A stretch of DNA of 64,000 nucleotides from Hyalangium ruber (lineage in GTDB: Bacteria > Myxococcota > Myxococcia > Myxococcales > Myxococcaceae): NCBI RefSeq assembly GCF_034259325.1, contig NZ_JAXIVS010000007.1, positions 186,001-250,000 on the forward strand, given 5' to 3'. Made by a program: the position numbers and the translations under genes. Positions 18,607-27,565 of this stretch are shown here, one piece after another (within the stretch, counting starts at the first letter, position 1; the number at the start of each line of letters is the position of its first letter). The notes beneath the pieces are model-generated. The model was not told the DNA's origin and did not search any database. It saw nothing but the letters and a program-made list of their open reading frames with translations.

Positions 18607-19611
18607 ATGCGCCTCATGTCCCTCCTCTTATTGCTGGCGGCCACCGACGCTCGCCTGCAACAGGGAGAAAAGCTGCTGGCGGCCCGGGACTGCGAGGGCC
18701 TCGAGGCGCTGTTCGCCCCCGCCGGCACCGCGAGCCCCGAGCGCAACACCGAGCGCAATATCGACGCCGCGCGACTGCTCGCCCAAGGCGCCACCGCCTG
18801 CCGGGAGCAGGACAAGGTGCTGGCCTTCGCCCTCACCCAGCGCGCCCTCGCCCTCGCGCCGGACGACTATGGCGTGCGCACCGCCCACGCCGAGAGCCTG
18901 CTGGCCGTGGACGAGCGCTCCGCCGCCGCGCGCCTGCTGGACGAGACCCTCCAGGCCCACCCGCGAGACGCCGTCCGCGCCCGCTTCCTGCGCGCCCGGC
19001 TGGCCGATGAAGAGGCCGAGAGCGCGCTGGTGGTGCGTTTGCTCGAACCCATCCTCCAGGAGCCCGAGTACGGAGAGCCCGCGCGCGCCCTGCACGCCCG
19101 CAACCAGAGCGCCCTCCAGTCCCACTCCCAGGCGCGCGAGACGATGGCCCGCGAGGAGCAGGCCCTCTCCGAGTCCGCCGCCCGCGCCCAGGAAGTCGCC
19201 TCCAGCCGCTCCTCCGAGGCTGATCGCCACGCCCCCCGCTCGGGCTCCGAGGTCTGGAGTGCGCGTGCCACCCTCAAGAGCGGTGCGCAGCGCACCTTCC
19301 GCACCAAGAACATCCAGGCCGGCGCCACCTACATCTTCCACGCCACCGGCGGCTGCACGGCGCCCTCCTCCAATAAGAAGGGGCGCAAGAGCCGCCTCGG
19401 CCCCACCGTGGACCTCTTCGGCCAGGACTTCCGGGTGCGAATCGGCACGCTGGACGCCATGCCTCTCAAGGTAGGCTTGGAGCCCGAACAGAACGCCCTC
19501 ACTTTCCGTGCGGCCGAAAACAACCCCCAAATCTTCATCGAGGACCGAACGGACCTTCGTCCCGAGCGTCCCCGGTGTACGATCAGCGATGTAGCTGTGC
19601 GGGTGCCCTGA
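18607..19611 (+). CDS. Exported hypothetical protein with TPR-like N-terminus
   Basis: A 334-residue protein I do not recognise. The first 14 residues are hydrophobic and may be a short signal. Residues about 15-170 are Ala/Leu/Arg-rich helices consistent with TPR-like repeats (ALTQRALALAPDDYGVR). A Ser/Ala/Arg-rich coiled segment follows at about 175-215, and a C-terminal beta-rich domain (about 215-334) contains a Lys-rich patch and a Cys pair (TGGCTAP, RPRCTIS). It is divergent from the preceding operon and lies immediately upstream of mglB. A link to motility is possible only by position. Confidence 0.7.
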   Translation: MRLMSLLLLLAATDARLQQGEKLLAARDCEGLEALFAPAGTASPERNTERNIDAARLLAQGATACREQDKVLAFALTQRALALAPDDYGVRTAHAESLLAVDERSAAARLLDETLQAHPRDAVRARFLRARLADEEAESALVVRLLEPILQEPEYGEPARALHARNQSALQSHSQARETMAREEQALSESAARAQEVASSRSSEADRHAPRSGSEVWSARATLKSGAQRTFRTKNIQAGATYIFHATGGCTAPSSNKKGRKSRLGPTVDLFGQDFRVRIGTLDAMPLKVGLEPEQNALTFRAAENNPQIFIEDRTDLRPERPRCTISDVAVRVP

Positions 19612-19765
19612 GTGAACCAAGGATCTCCGAGGAAGAACGGTCCGCTAAGCTTGCTGGACCCTGTGGTGTCTGCTAAGCATCCGCCGGTCGGGAGCGACGC
19701 ATCTAACCTCCGAGATTCACTCCGGAAACCCTGGGGCCGCCAAATCGCGGGGCGAAGCGAACGCT

Positions 19766-19785
19766 GAGGAGCGTAGAGGAGCGTA
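19766..19785 (+). promoter_or_regulatory. Tandem Shine-Dalgarno-like repeat before mglB
   Basis: The 10-mer GAGGAGCGTA occurs twice in direct tandem, ending 7 nt before the mglB ATG. Each copy contains a GAGGAG ribosome-binding core, so the leader offers two registers for 30S binding. The 181-nt gap upstream of mglB also has two GCTAAGC motifs about 19 nt apart; no sigma promoter could be assigned there with confidence. Confidence 0.5.
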
Positions 19786-19792
19786 TACGCCC

Positions 19793-20272
19793 ATGGGCAC
19801 GCAATTGGTGATGTACGAAGAGGAGTTCACCAAGATCAACGCCGTTTGCGACCGCCTCACCAAGGACGCGAACGCGAAGGTGGTGTTCCTCGTCGACAAG
19901 AACGGGCAGCTCATCTCCTCGGCGGGGCAGACCCAGAACATCGACACCACCTCGCTGGCCTCGCTGACGGCCGGCAACGTGGCGGCGATGGGCGGGTTGG
20001 CCAAGCTGATCGGTGAGAACGAGTTCCCCAATCAGTTTCACGAAGGGGCGAAGGACTCGCTCTACATGACCATCGTCGGCAGCCGGGTGGTGCTGGTGGT
20101 CATCTTCGACAACCGCACCAGCCTGGGTCTCGTCCGCCTTCGCATCAAGAAGGCCAGCGACGAGCTGGCGAAGATCTTCGAGAGCCTGGTGAAGAAGACC
20201 GACAGTCCCGGGATCGGCTCGCCGTTCGCCGAGATCTCCGACGACGATATCGACAACCTCTTCAGCGAGTAA
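19793..20272 (+). CDS. mglB: MglB, roadblock-domain GAP of MglA
   Basis: A 159-residue roadblock/LC7 protein. Its sequence closely matches M. xanthus MglB (start [12 protein letters not shown]). MglB dimerises, is the GTPase-activating protein for MglA, and marks the lagging cell pole, setting the polarity of both motility engines; this is family knowledge. The roadblock fold spans about 10-135 ([11 protein letters not shown] strand, [16 protein letters not shown] helix, [16 protein letters not shown] strands). The acidic tail ([10 protein letters not shown]) matches the C-terminal segment known to contact MglA. mglA begins 12 nt downstream, so the two are cotranscribed. Confidence 0.97.
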   Translation: MGTQLVMYEEEFTKINAVCDRLTKDANAKVVFLVDKNGQLISSAGQTQNIDTTSLASLTAGNVAAMGGLAKLIGENEFPNQFHEGAKDSLYMTIVGSRVVLVVIFDNRTSLGLVRLRIKKASDELAKIFESLVKKTDSPGIGSPFAEISDDDIDNLFSE

Positions 20273-20283
20273 CCCGGGAAGCC

Positions 20284-20871
20284 ATGTCCTTCATCAACTA
20301 CTCCTCCCGCGAGATCAACTGCAAGATCGTCTATTACGGGCCGGGTCTCTGCGGGAAGACGACGAACCTGCAGTACATCTACAACAAGACCGCCGCCGAC
20401 ACGAAGGGCAAGCTCATCTCGCTGTCCACCGAGACGGACCGCACGCTCTTCTTCGACTTCCTGCCGCTGTCGCTCGGTGAGATTCGCGGCTTCAAGACGC
20501 GCTTCCACCTGTACACGGTGCCGGGTCAGGTCTTCTACGACGCCAGCCGCAAGCTGATCCTCAAGGGCGTGGACGGCGTGGTGTTCGTGGCCGACAGCCA
20601 GATCGAGCGCATGGAAGCGAACATGGAGTCGCTGGAGAACCTGCGCATCAACCTGGCCGAGCAGGGCTACGACCTGAACAAGATCCCGTACGTGATGCAG
20701 TACAACAAGCGGGACCTGCCCAACGCGGTGACGGTGGAAGAGATCCGCAAGGCGCTCAACCCACGCAACATCCCCGAGTACCAGGCCGTTGCGCCGACCG
20801 GCGTGGGCGTGTTCGACACGCTCAAGGCGGTGGCCAAGCTGGTGCTCACCGAGCTGCGCAAGGGCGGCTAG
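20284..20871 (+). CDS. mglA: MglA, Ras-like polarity GTPase
   Basis: A 195-residue small GTPase nearly identical to M. xanthus MglA, the master switch of gliding and type IV pilus polarity at the leading pole. The P-loop is GPGLCGKTT (about 19-27). The switch II motif is TVPG, with Thr where canonical Ras proteins have Asp, an MglA hallmark. The NKRD motif (N-K-x-D) gives guanine specificity, and the SAK equivalent is APTG. No lipid anchor or signal is present. It is cotranscribed with mglB. The extreme conservation together with the gene order makes this the surest taxonomic marker in the window. Confidence 0.98.
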   Translation: MSFINYSSREINCKIVYYGPGLCGKTTNLQYIYNKTAADTKGKLISLSTETDRTLFFDFLPLSLGEIRGFKTRFHLYTVPGQVFYDASRKLILKGVDGVVFVADSQIERMEANMESLENLRINLAEQGYDLNKIPYVMQYNKRDLPNAVTVEEIRKALNPRNIPEYQAVAPTGVGVFDTLKAVAKLVLTELRKGG

Positions 20872-20899
20872 CCGACAGGAGAGCGGGCTGCCATCCAAC

Positions 20900-20922
20900 C
20901 CCCCGCCGCTGCGACGCGGGGG
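20900..20922 (+). terminator. GC-rich hairpin after mglA
   Basis: A 7-bp stem (CCCCCGC / GCGGGGG) with a 9-nt loop, starting 29 nt after the mglA stop codon and not followed by a T-run. It could dampen read-through into the downstream envelope genes; it is unproven. Confidence 0.3.
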
Positions 20923-20977
20923 CCAAAGGGTGGTATGACCGCAGTCCGGTCGGGCCGGCTCCCCGTCGAGGTCGCTC

Positions 20978-21808
20978 GTGCGTTCCGCTTCCTCCAGTTT
21001 CTGTCTCTTCGCGCTGCTGAGCGTCAGCCTCTGTCTGCCGGCGCTCGCGCAGGAGACACCCGCGACGCCCGCGCCCGCATCCCCCGCTACCGAGGTGACC
21101 GTCACCCCGCCGGCCTCTCCGGCCGCGGCTCCGGCTCCGACTTCAGCGCCGAGCTCGGAGGCCATCTCCCCCACCCCGCCGGGGCCCTCCGCGCAGACGG
21201 CGGACGAGGCCTTCGACACGCGCGTCAAGACGATGGAGGAGCAGGTCGTCGACTTGAAGGAGAAGATCTACCGCTCCAAGGCGCGGCTGCTGCTGTTGCA
21301 GGAGACGGTGCTGGGTGGAGACCTGTCCACGGGCGCCCGCGCGGTGCTCTTCCACAAGAACGAGATGGGCAGCTCGTTCGTCCTGGAGTCGGTGGCCTAC
21401 GCGCTGGACGGCGCGCCCATCTTCACCAAGGTGAACGAGAACGGTGACCTGGACAAGCTCGAGGAGTTCGAGATCTTCAACGGCCGCATCGTCCCCGGCC
21501 AGCACCAGGTGGCCGTGCGGCTGGTGTACCGCGGCAACGGCTACGGCGTGTTCAGCTACCTCGAGGGCTACAAGTTCAAGGTGCAGTCCAGCTACACCTT
21601 CAACGCCGAGGGCGGCAAGGTGACCACGGTGCGCGTGGTCGGCTTCGAGAAGGGCGGGCTCACCACGGACCTGAAGGACCGCCCCACGGTGCGCTACGAC
21701 ATCGAGGTGTCGCGCGACGCGCCCCAGCCCAAGAGTGCCCCGAAAGCTCCGGCGGCGACTCCGACGGCGGCCCCGGCCTCTCCGCCCTCCGCTGCCGAGA
21801 CGAAGTAG
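20978..21808 (+). CDS. Secreted Pro/Ala-rich protein with coiled coil, mgl-linked
   Basis: 276 residues. The signal peptide ends near LPALAQ, then a Pro/Ala/Ser/Thr-rich linker runs to about residue 75. A short coiled coil follows (about 80-110, MEEQVVDLKEKIYRSKARLLLLQET), then a beta-rich domain (about 115-240) with VSYAL- and VRLVYRGNGYG-type strands, and an Ala/Pro-rich tail. I recall this gene beside mglBA in M. xanthus, where databases called it a dihydrolipoamide acetyltransferase; that label only reflects the Ala/Pro linker, as no catalytic domain is visible. It is probably periplasmic and structural. Confidence 0.75.
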   Translation: MRSASSSFCLFALLSVSLCLPALAQETPATPAPASPATEVTVTPPASPAAAPAPTSAPSSEAISPTPPGPSAQTADEAFDTRVKTMEEQVVDLKEKIYRSKARLLLLQETVLGGDLSTGARAVLFHKNEMGSSFVLESVAYALDGAPIFTKVNENGDLDKLEEFEIFNGRIVPGQHQVAVRLVYRGNGYGVFSYLEGYKFKVQSSYTFNAEGGKVTTVRVVGFEKGGLTTDLKDRPTVRYDIEVSRDAPQPKSAPKAPAATPTAAPASPPSAAETK

Positions 21809-21818
21809 GGGTCCGCCG

Positions 21819-24188
21819 GTGAACGCGTCTGACCCTCGCGTCCTCTTCCTCTCGGCGGTGCTGTCCCTGGCCCCCGCCGCCCGGCCCGCGCTCGCCGCTC
21901 CGGAGACGGTGGAGGTGCGCGCCAGCCGCGACGTGAAGCGCCAGCTGGAGCAGGTGGACAAGCAGCTGCAGAACGCTGACGAGAACATCCGCTTCGTCGA
22001 GACGCAGTTCACCCAGCGCCCCGAGCCCAGCGACGAGGAGGCCAAGCTGCGGCGCTTCTCGGACGGAGAGATCCAGTACCTCCTGGGCGACTGGACGGCC
22101 GCCTCCGTCCTCTTCTACGACCTGGTGAGCGATCCGCGCTTCCGCGCTCACGCGCTCTACCCGGACGCCCTCTTCTATCTGTCCGACTCGCTGCTGGAGC
22201 AGCAGAACTACATCGGCGCGCGGCTCTACCTGCGCGAGCTGCTCAGCCTGCCTCCCACGGACCGTTATAAGGATGCGCTCAGCCGCTACCTGAACGTCGC
22301 CAGCCGGCTCAACCAGTTCGACGGCATCGACGACTACATCGCACAGGCCCGGAAGCTCTCCGGAGGCCAGCTCCCGCCCGAGCTGGCGTACGTCTACGCC
22401 AAGTGGCTCTTCCGGCGCGCGGACCTCAAGAACGAGGAGCGCATCGCCCGCGCCCGTGAAGCCTTCGAGCCGCTGATGCGCTCCAACATCCGCCTCGTGC
22501 GCCTGCAGAGCGCCTACCACCTGGGCGTGCTGTCCGTGCAGGCCGGGGACTTGAAGGACGCCATCGAGCGCTTCCGCGAGCTGGCCTCGCTGCCCGTCAA
22601 CGTGCCGGAAGAGGTGCGCATCCGCGAGCTGACGAACCTCTCCCTGGGCCGGCTCCTCTATGAGACGGGCAACCTGGACGAGGCGCTGGATCGCTACCAG
22701 CAGATTCCCGGCGAGAGCGAGTCGTTCGTGGACTCGCTCTATGAGGTGTCCTGGACGTACGTGAAGAAGGGCGACTTCAGCCGCGCCAAGAACGCCATCG
22801 ACATCCTGCTGCTGGTGGACCCCGAGTCGTCGTTGGCCCCCGACGCGAAGCTGCTGCAGGGGCATCTGCTGCTCAAGCTGCAGCAGTACGAGGAGGCCAC
22901 CACCACGTACCAGGGCGTCATCGACACGTACGGCCCGGTGCGCAACAAGCTCGACGAGCTGCTCTCCCGCACGATCGACCCGGTCGCCTACTTCGACAAC
23001 CTGCTGAGCCGCAACGAGCGGACGCTCGACCTGAGCGTGCTGCTTCCGCCGGTGGCGCTGCGCTACGCGCAGACGCAGGAGCAGGTCGCGGGCGCCGTGG
23101 CGCTGGTGAACGACCTGGAGAGCGGCCGCAAGGGCGTGGGCGAGGCGCGGGCGCTGGCCACGCGCATCCTCCAGGCGCTGGAAGAGCGCGGGCTGGAGAC
23201 GTTCCCCGAGCTGCAAGAAGGCTACACGCGCGCGGACGCGGTGGAGAGCGGCCTTACGCGCGTGGAGCAGGTGCTGGTGGCGGTGGAGTCCTCGGCGGTG
23301 CTGGAGCACCTCACGAGCGAGGAGCGCAAGAAGCTGGAGGCGGTGCGCGAGGAGCGCGAGGCCCTGGCGCGACGCTTTGCCCTGCTGCCCACCACGCAGC
23401 GCGAAGTAGAGGAGCGGCGCCAGCGGATGCAGGCGCGCGTGGACGAGCTGGACCGCGAAGCCTTCCGGCTGGGCTACGAGCTGCAGAGCCTGCGCGCCGT
23501 GGCCACCGCGGTGCGCAAGTGGGTAGAGGACACGCGCGCCGAGCGCAACACCCCGCCCGAGGAGGAGGTGGCCTTCCTCGGCCAGCTCCAGGCCGAGGCG
23601 GACACGCTGGAGGGGCTGCAGAGCGAGCTGGAGCACACCCGGCTCAAGCTGGCCGACGAGCGCAACGCCGTGGCCACCTCCGTGGGCGGCGAGGAGCTCA
23701 TCCGCCAGCAGTTCTACGAGGTGCTGCAGCGCGAGCACCTGCTGGTGGCCTCCTTCGCGGGGCGCCTGCCCGACGATGTGGCGGCGCTGATGACCCGCCT
23801 GCAGCAGGTGCGCGAGCGCACGGACGCGCTGCGCACCCGGGTGACGACGGCCAAGGGGCAGCTCCGCGCCCAGCTCGAGCGCCGAGGCCGCGTCATCCGC
23901 GACAAGGTGCAGGCCGAGCAGGCCCTGCTGGGGCAGTACGACACGGAGGTGGCCGCCGTGTCCGGGCAGGCACGCAACCTCGTGGGCCGCATCGCCTTCG
24001 ACAGCTTCCGCCGGGTGCGGCAGCAGTTCTACGACCTGGTCCTCAAGGGCGACGTGGGCATGGTGGACGTGGCCTTCACCCGCAAGCAGGACAAGACGGT
24101 GGAGATCCAGAAGCTGTCGGCGCAGAAAGACAAAGAGCTGCGCGAGCTGGAACGGGACTTCAAGGAAGTCCTCAAGGACGTTGAATAG
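21819..24188 (+). CDS. Periplasmic TPR / coiled-coil protein
   Basis: 789 residues. The GTG at 21819, with AGGGG 7 nt upstream, gives a signal peptide ending near ALAA and lies 10 nt after the previous stop codon. An upstream in-frame ATG would run back into the previous gene and produce an Arg-rich, unlikely N-terminus. The N-terminal half (about 25-420) is TPR/Sel1-like helical repeats (for example FSDGEIQYLLGDWTAASVLF and LGRLLYETGNLDEALDRY). The C-terminal half (about 480-789) is long coiled coil. The lack of membrane helices after the signal points to a soluble periplasmic scaffold, the first of three TPR proteins in a row downstream of mglA. Confidence 0.8.
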   Translation: MNASDPRVLFLSAVLSLAPAARPALAAPETVEVRASRDVKRQLEQVDKQLQNADENIRFVETQFTQRPEPSDEEAKLRRFSDGEIQYLLGDWTAASVLFYDLVSDPRFRAHALYPDALFYLSDSLLEQQNYIGARLYLRELLSLPPTDRYKDALSRYLNVASRLNQFDGIDDYIAQARKLSGGQLPPELAYVYAKWLFRRADLKNEERIARAREAFEPLMRSNIRLVRLQSAYHLGVLSVQAGDLKDAIERFRELASLPVNVPEEVRIRELTNLSLGRLLYETGNLDEALDRYQQIPGESESFVDSLYEVSWTYVKKGDFSRAKNAIDILLLVDPESSLAPDAKLLQGHLLLKLQQYEEATTTYQGVIDTYGPVRNKLDELLSRTIDPVAYFDNLLSRNERTLDLSVLLPPVALRYAQTQEQVAGAVALVNDLESGRKGVGEARALATRILQALEERGLETFPELQEGYTRADAVESGLTRVEQVLVAVESSAVLEHLTSEERKKLEAVREEREALARRFALLPTTQREVEERRQRMQARVDELDREAFRLGYELQSLRAVATAVRKWVEDTRAERNTPPEEEVAFLGQLQAEADTLEGLQSELEHTRLKLADERNAVATSVGGEELIRQQFYEVLQREHLLVASFAGRLPDDVAALMTRLQQVRERTDALRTRVTTAKGQLRAQLERRGRVIRDKVQAEQALLGQYDTEVAAVSGQARNLVGRIAFDSFRRVRQQFYDLVLKGDVGMVDVAFTRKQDKTVEIQKLSAQKDKELRELERDFKEVLKDVE

Positions 24189-24190
24189 CG

Positions 24191-27100
24191 ATGCGCCGCC
24201 TGTTGCTCACGCTGCTGACGCTGACGCCCCTGCTCGCCGCCGCCCAACAGCCGGCCGCGACGCAGGAGAGCGCCGCGTCACTGCCGAAGCCCTCGTCCGC
24301 GCCCAAACCCACCCCGGGGCGCTACCTGGAGGGCATGGGCCGCACTCCCGAGGAGGAGGCGCTGCTGCAGGACATCAGCCGCGCCATGCAGGCGTATGAG
24401 GAGGAGTCGCGCGAGTACCGGCGCGAGGTGCAATTGCTGGTGGAGCGCAAGTACGAGGAGAAGCGCAACACGCTGGCCTCCTCGTACGAGAAGGCCATCA
24501 GCGATCTGGAGCTCACCGAGCGCAAGGAGCGCCTGGACGCCATCGCCCGCTTCGAGGAGTTCCTGCGCCGCTACCCGAAGGAGCCGCGCTACGCGCCGGA
24601 CGTGATGTTCCGCCTGGCGGAGCTCTACTACGAGCGCTCCAGCGACCAGCACCTGGCGGCCCTGCGCGCCCACGAGGAGAAGCTCCGGGCGCTGGCCGAG
24701 AACGCGGAGGCCCCACCCGAGCCGGCGGTGGACTTCGCCCCGTCCATCGCCCTGTACTGGCGGCTCATCGCCGACTTCCCGGACTACCGGCTCAATGACG
24801 CCGCCTGGTACCTGCTGGGCTACTGCCAGGAGAAGCAGAACCAGTTCGACGAGAGCCGGGCCACGTACCAGGAGCTGATCGCCCGCTACCCCAAGAGCCG
24901 CTTCGCCACCGAGGCCTGGGTGCGCATCGGCGAGTACTGGTTCGATTCCTACAGCGATCCGTTCGCGCTGCCCAAGGCCGCCGAGGCGTACGAGGCCGCC
25001 ACGAAGGACACCACCCACCCGCTCTACGACAAGGCGCTCTACAAGCTGGGGTGGACGTACTACCGCCTGGACCGCTTCGACGACGCGGTCGAGAAGTTCC
25101 TCACGCTCGCCGACTTCTACGAGGCGCAGAAGGAGCTCCAGGGCGAGGAGGGCGGCGGCGGAGACCTGCGCGAGGAGGCGCTCCAGTACGTGGCCATCTC
25201 GCTGGCGGATGAGACCTGGGGCGGCATGGCCAAGGCCCAGGCCCTGTTCTCCCAGCGGGGCGCGCGTCCCTACGAGGCGGAGGTCTACCGGCGCCTGGGC
25301 AATGTCTGGTTCGACCAGACGAACCACACCGCCGCCATCGAGGCGTACCAGGTGGTGCTACAGAAGGATCCGCTGGCCAAGGACGCGCCGCAGGTCCAGC
25401 AGAAGATCGTCCAGGCGTACGAGCGGGACCGGAAGATGGCCGAGTCCTACGCCGCGGCGTCCCAGCTGGCCGAGGTCTATGCGCCGGGCGGCGCCTGGTA
25501 CAAGGAGCACGCGGGCGAGCCGGACGTGCTGGCCACCGCCGACGACCTGGCGGAGAAGAGCCTCTACAACACCGCGCTCTACCACCACCAGCAGGCGCAG
25601 GTGTTCAGCAAGGAGGGCAAGCTCGAGCAGGCCATGGTGGGCTACCAGGTGGCCGCCCGCGCCTACGGCGCCTATCTGGAGCGCTTCCCGCGCACCAAGG
25701 GCTCGTACGAGATGCGGTACTACTACGCCGAGTGCCTCTACTACTCGTTCCAGTTCGCGCTGGCGGCGCGCAACTACGAGGAGGTGCGCGACTCGCGGCT
25801 GGACGAGAAGTTCCGCAAGGACGCGGCCTTCAGCGCCGTCACCTCCTGGCAGCAGCAACTGGCGGCGGACCTGAAGGCTGGCACGGTGAAGGAGTACAAG
25901 CCCCTGCGCTCCACCGAGCGGCCCGAGGGCGAGGCCGTGCAGGTCATCCCCCTGGCGGCGACCGAGGCCCACCTGGTGTCGGCCTCGGATGCATACGTGA
26001 AGCTGCTGCCCCAGGACGAGAAGAGCCCGGGCATGGCCTACAAGGCCGCGGAGCTGTTCTACGCGCACAACGACTTCCCCGAGGCGCGCCGGCGCTTCGA
26101 GGCCATCGTGAAGAGCTACCCGAAGAACGAGGTGTCCAAGTTCTCCACCAACTTCATCGTGGAGAGCTTCCTCATCGACAAGGACTGGCGCAGCGTCGAG
26201 GAGGTCAGCGGCAGGCTCGCCGCGAACAAGGACGTCATCGATCCGTCCAGTGAGCTCTACAAGGACCTGGTGAAGTTCAAGCTCGCCGGCCGCTTCAAGC
26301 TGGCCGACCAGCTCATGGCCGAGGGCAAGTACGAGGAGGCCGCCAAGAAGTACATCCTCCTGGTGGACGAGGCGCCACGCCACGAGTTCGCCGACAAGGC
26401 GCTCAACAACGCCGCGGTCTGCAACGAGAACACCCGCCGATTCGACTCGGCGCTCAAGCTGTACGAGCGCATCTTCCGCGAGTACCCCACCTCCACCCTG
26501 GCCGACGCGGCGCTGTTCCGCGTGGCGGTGAACGCCGAGCAGTCCTACGACTTCGAGAAGGCGGTGGTCAGCTACCAGAAGCTGGTGAAGGACTACCCGG
26601 CCTCGAAGAACCGCGAGGCGGCGCTCTTCAACGCCGCGCGCCTGCTCGAAGGCCAGCAGCGCTACGCCGAGGCCGCCGGCGCCTTCCTGCGCTACGCGGA
26701 CCTGTTCCCCAACGCCGAGGACGCACCGAAGAACCAGTACCGCGCCGCCCTCATCTACGAGAAGCAGGAGGACTGGCGGGGGCAGATCCGCGCCCTCAAG
26801 GAGTTCGTCGACAAGTACGCCAAGAAGCCCGCGCAGGTGGAACTGGTGGTGGACGCCCAGCGTCGTATTGGCGATGCGCACAAGAAGCTGGGAAACGAGA
26901 AGGAGGCCGAGCGCGCGTGGGCCGCCGCCGCCGATGAGTTCGATCGTCGCAAGCTCAAGCCGGATGCCCAACCGCTGGCCGCAGACGCGGCCGCCTACAG
27001 CCGCTTCCAGCTCGCCGAGCTGGAGCTGCAGACGTTCGACAAGTTGAAGATCAGCGGCTCGGGCAAGGCGCTGGAGCGCAGCTTCACCGCCAAGCGCAGC

Positions 27101-27565
27101 GCGGTGAAGACCGTCAACGAGGCCTACGCCAAGGTCTACCCGTACAAGCGCCTGGAGTGGACGCTGGCGGCCCTCTACCGGCGCGGCTACGCCCTGGAGC
27201 GCTTCGCCACCACCGTCATCGAGACGCCCGTGCCGGCGGACGTGAAGCGCCTGGGCGAGGAGGCCGTGGTGGCCTACCAGGACATGGTCGCGCAGCAGAC
27301 GGCGACCCTGGAGGACGCGGCGGTGGAGAGCTACACGACCACCCTCCAGGAGGCGCGCAAGAACCGCGTCTCCAACGAGTGGACGCGGCGCACGCTCGAG
27401 GCGCTCAACCGCTTCCGCCCCAAGGAGTACCCCGTGCTCAAGGAGCCCAAGGAGGCCATCGCCTTCGAGGGCACCTACCCCGAGGGCATGGTGGGCAGCC
27501 TCCTCGGGCCGCAGCGCGTCGAGGAACAGGCCCCGCAGAAGCTCAGTGGTGGAGGTGACAAGTGA
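24191..27565 (+). CDS. GltD/AgmU-like periplasmic TPR protein
   Basis: 1124 residues with a signal peptide (cut near LLAAAQQ), then TPR-type helical repeats over nearly the whole length, interrupted by a coiled segment around 75-110. TPR consensus is visible in YLLGYCQEKQNQFDESRATY and in FDSALKLYERIFREYPTS. Size, export signal and TPR content, together with the following lipoprotein TPR, small protein and FHA/TonB-like gene, resemble gltD (agmU) in the gliding-machinery cluster. This copy sits behind mglBA instead of in the gltDEFGH cluster I recall, so I call it a paralogue, not the orthologue. It starts 2 nt after the previous stop codon, and its stop overlaps the next start by 3 nt. Confidence 0.75.
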   Translation: MRRLLLTLLTLTPLLAAAQQPAATQESAASLPKPSSAPKPTPGRYLEGMGRTPEEEALLQDISRAMQAYEEESREYRREVQLLVERKYEEKRNTLASSYEKAISDLELTERKERLDAIARFEEFLRRYPKEPRYAPDVMFRLAELYYERSSDQHLAALRAHEEKLRALAENAEAPPEPAVDFAPSIALYWRLIADFPDYRLNDAAWYLLGYCQEKQNQFDESRATYQELIARYPKSRFATEAWVRIGEYWFDSYSDPFALPKAAEAYEAATKDTTHPLYDKALYKLGWTYYRLDRFDDAVEKFLTLADFYEAQKELQGEEGGGGDLREEALQYVAISLADETWGGMAKAQALFSQRGARPYEAEVYRRLGNVWFDQTNHTAAIEAYQVVLQKDPLAKDAPQVQQKIVQAYERDRKMAESYAAASQLAEVYAPGGAWYKEHAGEPDVLATADDLAEKSLYNTALYHHQQAQVFSKEGKLEQAMVGYQVAARAYGAYLERFPRTKGSYEMRYYYAECLYYSFQFALAARNYEEVRDSRLDEKFRKDAAFSAVTSWQQQLAADLKAGTVKEYKPLRSTERPEGEAVQVIPLAATEAHLVSASDAYVKLLPQDEKSPGMAYKAAELFYAHNDFPEARRRFEAIVKSYPKNEVSKFSTNFIVESFLIDKDWRSVEEVSGRLAANKDVIDPSSELYKDLVKFKLAGRFKLADQLMAEGKYEEAAKKYILLVDEAPRHEFADKALNNAAVCNENTRRFDSALKLYERIFREYPTSTLADAALFRVAVNAEQSYDFEKAVVSYQKLVKDYPASKNREAALFNAARLLEGQQRYAEAAGAFLRYADLFPNAEDAPKNQYRAALIYEKQEDWRGQIRALKEFVDKYAKKPAQVELVVDAQRRIGDAHKKLGNEKEAERAWAAAADEFDRRKLKPDAQPLAADAAAYSRFQLAELELQTFDKLKISGSGKALERSFTAKRSAVKTVNEAYAKVYPYKRLEWTLAALYRRGYALERFATTVIETPVPADVKRLGEEAVVAYQDMVAQQTATLEDAAVESYTTTLQEARKNRVSNEWTRRTLEALNRFRPKEYPVLKEPKEAIAFEGTYPEGMVGSLLGPQRVEEQAPQKLSGGGDK

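Noticed and set aside
21660-23738. Long reverse-strand frame opposite the coiled-coil protein gene
   Set aside because: Repetitive Leu/Gln/Val/Ala/His content from antisense codons; the forward TPR/coiled-coil gene is well supported.
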